Source: Ambrosia x helenae (lineage: Eukaryota; Streptophyta; Magnoliopsida; Asterales; Asteraceae). Taken from it: a DNA stretch of 64,000 bases. A program made the position numbers and the translations under genes. Position 1 is the stretch's first letter. Each line of letters starts with the position of its first letter. The stretch is taken from contig CM061228.1 in the NCBI GenBank assembly GCA_030844895.1, positions 141,844,444-141,908,443 of the forward strand. The letters are read 5' to 3'. Below are positions 55,607-64,000 of this stretch, in pieces. The notes beneath the pieces were generated by a model that did not search any database, was not told where the DNA came from, and worked only from the letters and a program-made list of their open reading frames with translations.

Positions 55607-57086
55607 TGGAAAGATAATAAAACGCTCGTTAATTTGATGTAATTTTTTTTAATGTTGTATATAAAAGTTACTAACGTTTTAAAATTGTGACGGAAGTGAA
55701 TGTGACATGCACATGAAAGAGAAAAAACATTTTTGGAGGAAAATCAAAGGGTGTGAATGTATCACCTAATATCATGTGGCATACCTCTTTTCGTTTATTA
55801 TTTATATATATATATATATTAATTCTTAACTCATAATCTCATTTATTATATATAATAAATTTAATTTTATATGCTAACTAATAAATTTTTTTATATATTA
55901 TAAATTCGTATATTAAACTACGGATTTAATAAAAATAATGTAATCGATTAATACATACATGTCAGAGTATATGTTAAATTATTTAATTATTATAACATTT
56001 AACATTGTTTTTTATCTGTTTAAAAACTTGTGTATTATACGTGGTTGGAGAAATAAATCCATTAATTAACAAGCATAGAAAATAAATATCTATACCATAT
56101 TATAACGCATTTGGTAAGACTTTCAATAAAATTTAAGTAATTACAACATATAACGCTTATAAAACAAGTTAATGAAGTTAGTTAGGAGACAAAATGATAT
56201 ATCTACATGAATCTTAAATTGATTATGAAAAGGATTTAAATGAATAATGCAGGTATTAAACGGAAGTCTTAAAGCTTATACTAAATAACTAAATAGTTAA
56301 ATAATATAAGTAATAATAATTATAAATTATCGATCGCTACCGAATGTGCTGCCACAGTGTGACGCGGACCCCAACGAACCAGTGATCTTCCAAAGTTAAC
56401 CGTTGTGAAGATAGAAGATCAGAAAATGTATTAATCTACTTACGGATACAAACATTGTTTAAGACATAACAAGTTAAATTGCGCTCTCTAAAAGAGCCAC
56501 TGTGACACTCGTTACATCGTGTAGTACTATCTTATTTAAATACATAAGTACGTAGTTACAAAATATTTAGATAATAATAATACATAGATATAAAAAGTAT
56601 TTAATGCATGTCGGGTAAAATTGCGTTGTACAAAAGAGCCCGATGACACCCGACGTATTGCATGGGCATTTTGGTATTGGAGACATTTCCATGAAGAAGA
56701 AGGACTGAGAGTAGGTTGGGTGTGGTACTATGGTGTGTCGTGTCCTCTCTCTCTCTCTCTTCTCTCCTGTCTGTTTGGCTGTGCCTCGAGGAAAAGAAGT
56801 AAACAAAAGTTTTCAAGAAAAAGAGAGAAAGCATGGGAGAACAGGAGGACGCGTGTAAAAGAAGCGGCCCAATAGTTATAAGGCATGTATCCAACACTTT
56901 ACACGTGGCCCCAACAAAGAAGACATAACATCGTTAACTTATAACAGCTAAAAAATGAAACCGTTAATGTACTGTTCAATTACAAGAACTAAAAATATAT
57001 TGATAATAAGACAGAATTTAGAAAATTGTTATTTAATATATTATTCATTAGGAGAGGGAAAGTGAAGGTGAAAAATTATAATTTGA

Positions 57087-57129
<43 letters not shown>

Positions 57130-57739
57130 TAATAGGAGGTTTGAAACGTGAAAATTATAGCTTATTCAATTAGAAACTCTAATCATCTTCTTTGTAATCA
57201 ATTTCGTTTCTATAATCTTTTCGTTTGATCTTACTAATAAAGCGTGTGTTCTTGATCATTCACTTGTGTCGAAGCTTCGGTATTTTATAAGCGTGTGTTC
57301 GCTTTTTTACTTTGTTACATATCAAATTGATGATTGATACATCATTATATGGTTTCACCTGTCTATATAGTGTCCGACAGATCGAAGTGTTGTCTTTGCA
57401 AGATCGTAATGGACCCAAATTCCGATTATATGGGTAAATGAACAGTTCTATTTTTATTTTTATTTTTTTGCAATTCTTCGGTAACTTGGAGTAAATACAA
57501 GAAACATCAATAACAAATCATCATTTAAATTCTCAACATCTCAACGAACACACAAGAGACTGAATTAAGCAACTCCATTTGTTTATGCAATATTCCGTTA
57601 TCTTCTATCTTCCATTTTCTGTATTATATATAGTAGCTAGTATTCATATACCATTACGTACATCACATGCAACTTTGTAATATTTTCTTGGGAAATATCA
57701 ACAGAACTAGAAACCACAAACGATATGGGTCTATTTGGT
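55607..57739. other. AT-rich intergenic DNA downstream of GA2ox
   Basis: No supported gene. Contains TA repeats near 55803, a CT microsatellite near 56746 and (ATT)n at about 57088-57130. The ORF near 56621 has no recognisable content. Confidence 0.45.
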
Positions 57740-57970
57740 TCATAGAAGAAACCTAGGTAGGCCTACTTTGTGACCAAATCTTTTTACATCGTCTTGAACT
57801 TGTTCTCTAAATTCTCCAAAACTAAACCTTCTATAGGTTGAACTCCCACCACAACTTTCTATCACTGTTTCATAAGATGGACACAGAAAATATGCAATCG
57901 AATACCTCTCAAAGTGCTTATTAGCAGCCACACGATGCTCCACGCTCTTATAAACATCATTACTCCATGC
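57740..57970 (-). CDS. Gibberellin 2-oxidase, last exon only (partial)
   Basis: The exon starts after a TTTGCAG acceptor and encodes 76 residues ending KVGLPRFLL. AWSNDVYKSVEHRV and ERYSIAYFLCPSY are the C-terminal part of the 2-oxoglutarate/Fe(II) dioxygenase fold; VEHRV holds the last iron-ligand His and ERYSI the Arg-x-Ser that binds 2-oxoglutarate. The tail (FGEFREQVQDDV, GHKVGLPRFLL) fits the C20-GA type such as Arabidopsis GA2ox8, as I recall it. By family these enzymes inactivate gibberellins by 2-beta-hydroxylation. No upstream exon is found between 57971 and the end of the window, which is full of transposons. So either the intron exceeds 6 kb or the gene is truncated. Confidence 0.85.
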   Translation of the reverse strand, partial: AWSNDVYKSVEHRVAANKHFERYSIAYFLCPSYETVIESCGGSSTYRRFSFGEFREQVQDDVKRFGHKVGLPRFLL

Positions 57971-58462
57971 CTGCAAATAAACAAAATTAGTTCAATGGTG
58001 CATTTAAACATGATGAAATTCTGCTCCTTTCGAAAGGCCTAGAAAGCAACTATTGAAGATGTGATCAGATTATTTAGTCCTTAAATATGAGTTACGAGTC
58101 AAGAGCCATGGTCGAAGTTCTAAATAATTCAGGTATGATTTACATAGGTATCTAACTTATGGTAAAGGAACACGGTTAGAATCAAGTAGGGAACTAGATT
58201 TTATCTTTCGGTTAACATGTTTTTATACACAATTTGGTTTTAGTAGTTTCTTGAAAATATAACTCAGTTGGTGATACAAAATTGGGTCTGGTTAAGTAAA
58301 TATAGCCTGGTTTATGGATACTAATGAGGTTTTATCTGTCTCTCAAAAAGTATATAAGAAATAGAACATAGATTTGTGTACAAATACTATATTTTTTTCA
58401 TAAAAGATATTATTTTTATTGCAAAAAAAAAAAAAAAAAAAAAAAAGATTTATCTGATCCGG
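57971..58462. other. Probable GA2ox intron or flank
   Basis: No coding sequence. A run of about 25 A lies at 58423-58446. Confidence 0.4.
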
Positions 58463-59058
58463 TTAGGGGCCGTTTGGCAACGTCTGAATGGGTATGTGCT
58501 GGCCCAGTAAGAGGTTTGAATGGTTAAGAGACTCTGAATGATTAAGTGCTGAATAATTAAGTGGTGTTTGGCTGGACATCTGAATCAGAATAATTAATAA
58601 AAAAAAATCCCCCCCCCCCCTTTAACCCATACAAACACACACATACCTATGCACTTTCACCATATTCTTTTCTTTCTACCGTTCAAAAAAAAAGTTTATT
58701 TTCTTTCTTTTCTTTGATTCACAGAAATACACACACCTCTGCAAACATTCTTCTTCCCTAACAAAGTTTCTTTTTTCTTTTCTTTGACTCACACAAACAC
58801 GAAACAGCAGCAACACGTCGAATCTTTTTTTCGGTTTTGCCGGTTCATTTTTGCACCCACGAAACAACAGCGAGCAGCTGCAACACGCATCGATCAGTCA
58901 GTCAGACTTGATCCCAGATCTGACCCGGACAGTGGCCTGGTCAGACATCTCCTCTCGGTCAAACGTCGCAGCCAAACACTCTGACTATCACTTGCTCTGA
59001 CCGAGTCAGACATTCACGTCTGACTGAGCCCGGTCAGACGCAAACAAACAACCCCTTA
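58463..59058. mobile_element. Tourist-like MITE, copy 2 (58466-59055)
   Basis: TTA on both sides (58463-58465, 59056-59058). The ends GGGGCCGTTTGGCAA and CAAACAAACAACCCC are inverted. Internal GGCCCAGTAAGAGGT and GAATGGTTAAGAG motifs relate it to the copy at 39450. Confidence 0.85.
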
Positions 59059-60048
59059 CTCTTTCCTAGTTCTTCTTCTTTCAAAATTTTGTTTTGTAGT
59101 TTCTTTATTTAAAGATATATTGTTGACTTTTGAATCAACTACGTACCTCATGATTATTAAATGGTCTTGATTTTTCCTTACGTTAATATCATTTAATTCT
59201 TTTTAATTTGAGTATGATATTGCTAAAGCATTCTTATTTTTAAAAATACACACATCACACGAGCGGCCGTTTAGTGTATTACATACACCATGCTCTTACA
59301 ACATACTTGTTAGTGTTCTAGGCATGTTAGTTTGATTTTCCTATTTTTGCAAAAAGTTTGTTATAAATTTAGGGGCGGAGGTATATAGAAATATATGTTG
59401 TCACAGGACAACAGTCGTTTTTCAAAAGTACATATATATGTATACATGGTTTTTCAAGTGACATCAATGTTTTTTCAGCAATGTCTACATTAGTTATGAA
59501 ATTGCATATACATAACCCATTAATCACAAAGCCTAATAAAAGAATAACATATTATTCGGCAAACCTAAAGCCTATGACGTCGCTTCATCACCAGACCGAT
59601 CATAATCGTTCATGCCAAATTCGGTTCATCACCAAATCGTTTTCTGTGCGACTTCACGGCTCATCACCAAATTCTGGTAAGCTTGTGCTCTGTGGTTACA
59701 TATTTTGTATGTTTGAAAGGGTTGGTGTTATAGCCGGTAATTTTTGGGTAGGTGAAATCAAACCGGCAAATGGTAACATCTTGGGTTGCGTAGGTACAAG
59801 TGAACAACATATACTCACTTTATTTTTTATAACTGAATATGTATTGTTAATTATAAACTTTAATTTTTTTATTGAAATGTCATAATGTAAACAATAAACT
59901 TTTAAAAAAAATAAAATGCCAGGGCTTTTGATTAAATATATATGTTGTATCATATTTTTGTTATGTGATGAACCTTACCTAACGTTAAGTGTCGAATCAA
60001 TTCAGAATTTTTTTGACCGGTTTCTATGAAATTAGAAAATCTAAAAAC
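59059..60048. other. Intergenic or intronic, no gene seen
   Basis: The 134-codon ORF at 59481 shows no known domain or conserved motif and is not supported. Confidence 0.4.
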
Positions 60049-60677
60049 AGTGATGTAACACCCCGCCCCTCTCACCACCAATATTGTCCGCTTTGCCCTC
60101 CCAGAGCTCACGGATTTGTTTTTGGGTGCTCCGGTGGAAACTTCTCAGGAGGTCACCGATCCTGAAACTGCTCCCACCTGAGCACGCTTAACTGTGGAGT
60201 TCTCCTCTCATCCACTAACATTAAGCCCCAAAACGCGTTGGTGATTTAAGAGGCAAGACATTACTTATAAACCAAGGATCTCTCCTGGCCACGACCGATG
60301 TGGGATTTTCCTGGGGTGTCACATTCACCCCCTGTTAGAGTCTCATCGTCCCTAATGAGGTATGCACCCACCATCCCGAACGGCACAGGAGTGGCTCTGA
60401 TACCATCCACCCCGCCCCTCTCACCACCAATATTGTCCGCTTTGCCCTCCCAGAGCTCACGGATTTGTTTTTGGGTGCCCCGGTGGAAACTTCCCAGGAG
60501 GTCACCCATCCTGAAACTGCTCCCACCTGAGCACGCTTAACTGTGGAGTTCTCCTCTCATCCACTAACATTAAGCCCCAAAACGCGTTGGTGATTTAAGA
60601 GGCAAGACATTACTTATGAACCAAGGATCTCTCCTGGCCACGGCCGATGTGAGATTTTCCTGGGGTGTCACAAGTGA
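60049..60677 (-). mobile_element. TRIM (miniature LTR retrotransposon, 60054-60672)
   Basis: AGTGA flanks both sides (60049-60053, 60673-60677). The LTRs are 60054-60323 and about 60408-60672; the left runs TGTAACACCCCGCCC...GGGTGTCACA, while the right has lost its first few bases. The interior is only about 84 bp. It holds the primer site (complement TGGTATCAGAGCC, 60393-60405) and a purine tract beside the left LTR, so the element points left. No coding capacity. Confidence 0.92.
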
Positions 60678-60816
60678 CATCATTAGAAAAATTTCTCAAG
60701 TGATATTAGTAACTGATACGGGTTTTATGCCGTAATGAACAAATATTTTTGTTAATTTGTGTTTTTGGAATGTCAGTTTAATGTTCCTATTGTTATAATA
60801 ATTATAATACGTGTTT

Positions 60817-61428
60817 ATAGGGGTGTTTAGAATTCGATTCAGATTTGAAAAATTAGAAATTCGACTTAGTTCAATTCGATTACCAAGAATTTGATTCAAT
60901 TATCAAGAATTCGAATTATATTCAATTTGAATTCGAGTCCAGTAAACTGAATACGAGTTTGTGATTTTAAATTTGATTCGATTCGAAATTCGAATTCAAA
61001 TTATACACATTGAAAAAAAATAATCTAAATTTAGGTCAAACTCTAAGAACTCGTAGTCCCTACTACTTTTACCATAACCGTATTTTACATATATTAACCT
61101 TATACATCACAAAACTCTAAAAAACCATAGTCTCTACTACTTTTACCATTTCCGTGTTTGACATATTGTTATTTATCAATTTGTAGATTGATATTTATAT
61201 GTTAAAAATAATGATTTTGCAGTAGTTTTAAACTAAAAGTAAAATATTATATTATATATGGTGCATTTGAACTAAAGCGAATTTATTCAAATTTGAGCTT
61301 TCTATACAAATCAAATACGAATCGAATAAATTAAATATTAATCGAATACGAATTCAGGTAAAAAGATTAAAAATTCAAGAAATTCAATTTTAATAATTCA
61401 AAATTTCGTTATTCGTTGAACACCCTTC
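60817..61428. mobile_element. AT-rich TIR element (GGGTGTTYA ends)
   Basis: The left end GGGGTGTTTAGAATTCG and the right end CGTTGAACACCC are inverted. The interior is full of GAATTCGAAT-type motifs in both orientations. Size and ends suggest a MITE. The target duplication is unclear. Confidence 0.55.
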
Positions 61429-61985
61429 CTATTTAATATATATTTTTTAAAGGCTTAGTTCAGTGAATATCCTTGTACAACTCTAACCTAGCGGTCTCAA
61501 GTTAGAATCCCTACCCACACACTGGCGTCCTCCTTCCCTAAGCTCAAACCGTCACGGAGAATTTTTTGTGATGTGAATGGATCGAACCTGCGACCTACCC
61601 CAGGATAGGAACCCCTAAGATAAAACCCACCCTACATATTTAATATGGGCACCATTGTTGTAGCTATAAGTTAATTGTTGTTAGGTGTTTTTAACTTGAC
61701 AAGTTTAAGAAATAAAATGAAATTTGTTTTGTTAAAAATAATAATAATAATAATAATAATAAGTTATACATTTAAACAAATAAATAAAAATAAATTAAAA
61801 ACCATTTAAAATTATACATATAATAATACATGAAAAACCATTAAAGACGTATACGTAAAATTTAAATTATTAAAAAAACTACTTAGAATAAATACATGAA
61901 AAAAAAAGTTAAAACTATTCCTCGTTATCTTCGCCCGACTAGATGTAGGGTAGATTTAGAGATGCAAGTTGTTCTACTGGATCAT
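61429..61985. other. Intergenic with possible tRNA-like remnant
   Basis: ACCTAGCGGTCTCAAG near 61488 and GGATCGAACCTGCGACC near 61580 recall SINE head sequence, but no element can be bounded. An (AAT)n run lies at 61738-61762. Confidence 0.3.
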
Positions 61986-63182
61986 ATCAAATTCGGAAAT
62001 CCGTATTTGTTTCACAACTCTCTAAGAATATTATCGTTAAAAACTAGCTTGACCGGGGGATCCTTTATGTAGAAGGGGGATATCACATTTCCCCCATCGT
62101 TTAGGATCATGTTGTTGTGCAACAACACACCAGCATACACGATGCCCCCGATCTTGCCTACAGTCATAGCTTGCATGAGTCGCCCAAACCGTATTTTCTC
62201 TTTAGAACATCGAAAGATCGCTCCACATCTCTTCTTACCTACTCTTGCGCCTCCCATAGTTTCTTTTCTTTCGGATCGGTCAGATATCGAAAAGGTTCAA
62301 AAACGTTGGCCAAGCATGGTAGATCCCATTGGTAAGATAATATCCACATTTGTATAAGTGTCTGTTTACATGAAATGGACACTTATGCACGGTTCCATTC
62401 CGTTGGGTGAGAAATATTTGAGATTGTATGAGAATTTTGAAGTCGTTGTTTGATCTGAGCAGACCACAAAATGCATGTCAGAAGCACAAATCTTGTGAGG
62501 CAAACGCTTCGAGCATCACCATCGGGTATTGGTGATTATCTCTCATATATTGGTCTCGCAACTCGGTAGGACACAATTTTTTCCAAACGAGATATGTACA
62601 GTCGATGCTACCAAGGATACCAGGAAAGTGATGTTTTTCTTCGTGTGCCGTGCGGATGTGCCATGTCATGGTTTGTCGATCTACGTAAGAACTTTTCGTC
62701 ATATAAGTTAATTATCGCATTACAAGAATTTTGTAGACATTCACAAGAAGTCCTTCCAGACATACATACATACATAAATAATCATTGTACTCGTCATGAG
62801 GATTGTCGGTTGTGAGTTGTTTGATAGTAGATGCGCACTTTTGTGTTGCCATAAAACTTTTTCTCATCCTAATGTCTAGATCGTCTTAAAACCATCGTAT
62901 TTTGCTTCTATATCACCTACAATTTTTTAAAAATAAATGTTTCGACATACGATACTTTCTTTTAAACGGAGCTTCGTTGTAGTTGGGATTGTCGACGGAA
63001 TAATCTTTCATTATAACTTTATGATCTTTTTCGCGATCACGTAGGAAATCTTTCTTTAAATGTTTTCATGCTTTGATGTACGGGTCACTCAACGACATCC
63101 ATGAAAAAATCTAGGTTACTATCGGTTGAAATATATCATCACCATCAAGCGGTAGAACGTATACTCCAAGAGCGTTATCCAT
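61986..63182 (-). pseudogene. PIF/Harbinger transposase pseudogene
   Basis: Minus-strand pieces follow family order. MDNALGVYVLPLDG starts at 63182. KDYSVDNPNYNEAPFKRKYR and MSKHLFLKN lie near 62930-63020. TQKCASTIKQL lies near 62820. HFPGILGSIDCTYLVWK, then QYPMVMLEAFASQDL (62478-62702), form the DDE core. IVYAGVLLHNNMILNDGG (62012-62257) is the C-terminal part. Several stops and frame changes separate them, e.g. before 63060 and around 62900, so it cannot encode an active enzyme. No matching TIRs were found. Tourist-like MITEs of the kind Harbinger enzymes mobilise occur elsewhere in the window; a direct link is not shown. Confidence 0.82.
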
Positions 63183-64000
63183 TTTATAGAAATGTAAAAG
63201 ATATGGCATATAGAGGAGAAATGAGGTTAAACTTTTGTGAAAAATTGTGGTATATACATTGAGTTTTTAAATTTTGAATTTTGTCTTTTCTTTTTTACCC
63301 AACGTCTACAATTATAGCCGTTACAGACATGCTTCTATCAGGGTAACCGAGAACGCCCCAGCCGCCTAATAAAATGTTAAACAATAGCTTGAAGTTGTTT
63401 CCCGAAAACTTGAGACAACATTATGCATTTTCCTAAGTCTAATTATTCATAGAAACTGACCTTTTTATCACAATCACAAGACACAATTGGTTTTAATTCC
63501 TTATCTAGGGTTTTTATAGTCTTTGAGTCTAGCAGCAAAATCATGGCTGTAGAGATCACGAAGGTTGGCATCCGCATTATGTTAATATACATGTATTCAT
63601 TAGCTACTAAAAATTTGGTATGTTGAAAAATATTTTTTTGAATGACCTGGCTTGCTCTCCTAGCCATTAATGGAAATTGAATCTCTCACTTCCATGTTAA
63701 TAGATTAATATTAGACTCCAAATTAGTACCATTCCTTTACAAGGGATGGGTATTTGTCCTTCAAAAATCTTGAAGATGTATATTTTCTACTTTTAACTTT
63801 TCAAGTGTTGGAAATTTAATCAAATTCCTGTTAAAGAGATATATAATTTCAAAATCAAAACATATTTTTTATAATAACATATAAACTTTTTATTTTAGAA
63901 AATGATTTTTTTAGAAATAACTTTAAAAAAATTATCAAATTGAACAAAGTTCTTTATTAAGGCCACACGGTGTGGTCATCATGAAGGCTTTGTGTACATG
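63183..64000. other. AT-rich DNA to the window end
   Basis: No gene or bounded repeat seen. Earlier exons of the GA2ox, if present, must lie beyond this end. Confidence 0.4.

Noticed and set aside
56567..56897. Overlapping ORFs on both strands near 56.7 kb
   Set aside because: No conserved motif, and they overlap a CT microsatellite.
59481..59885. 134-codon plus-strand ORF
   Set aside because: No recognisable domain, AT-driven composition and no gene structure around it.

Overview
The window is AT-rich nuclear DNA of a flowering plant, judged from multi-exon genes with GT-AG introns, cysteine-rich receptor-like kinases, a PPDK regulatory protein, a gibberellin 2-oxidase and several nested classes of plant transposons. 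The exact species cannot be read from the sequence; a eudicot, perhaps Asteraceae, is my guess. From memory, the single-copy genes match the order of Arabidopsis At4g21200 (GA2ox8), At4g21210 (RP1), At4g21220 (LPXD) and At4g21230 (CRK27), so this looks like one conserved block inflated by transposons.

Layout. 1.3-2.0 kb: a three-exon gene of unknown function. 5.4-17.8 kb: a plus-strand CRK pseudogene (CRK-A). One of its introns is filled by a DNA transposon, which itself holds a Pack-MULE carrying GSK3 exons and a non-autonomous LTR retrotransposon. The next intron is filled by tandem Helitron units carrying PHD-finger exons. 18.5-38.9 kb: a minus-strand CRK (CRK-B), tail-to-tail with CRK-A. 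It is split inside a kinase exon by a 17.5-kb Athila-like retroelement with three LTRs. 39-49.8 kb: SINE, Tourist-like and hAT MITEs, a duplicated AAACACAATG repeat region, and a Helitron whose empty site is kept in a neighbouring duplicate. 49.8-54.0 kb: two apparently intact genes, tail-to-tail: LPXD-like (+, 10 exons, 291 aa) and PDRP1-like (-, 3 exons, 398 aa). 57.7 kb: the last exon of a GA2ox (-). 58.4-63.2 kb: a second Tourist-like MITE, a TRIM, an AT-rich TIR element and a broken Harbinger transposase.

The most unusual region is 19.5-37 kb. The outer two LTRs read as identical, while the middle LTR differs at many sites. A single 5-bp target duplication brackets all three, so the whole three-LTR unit probably moved as one. 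The internal regions of both halves share hairpins with constant loops and covarying stems, repeated polypurine blocks, and acceptor-like sites just upstream of each ORF. These are candidate cis-acting RNA signals of the element family.
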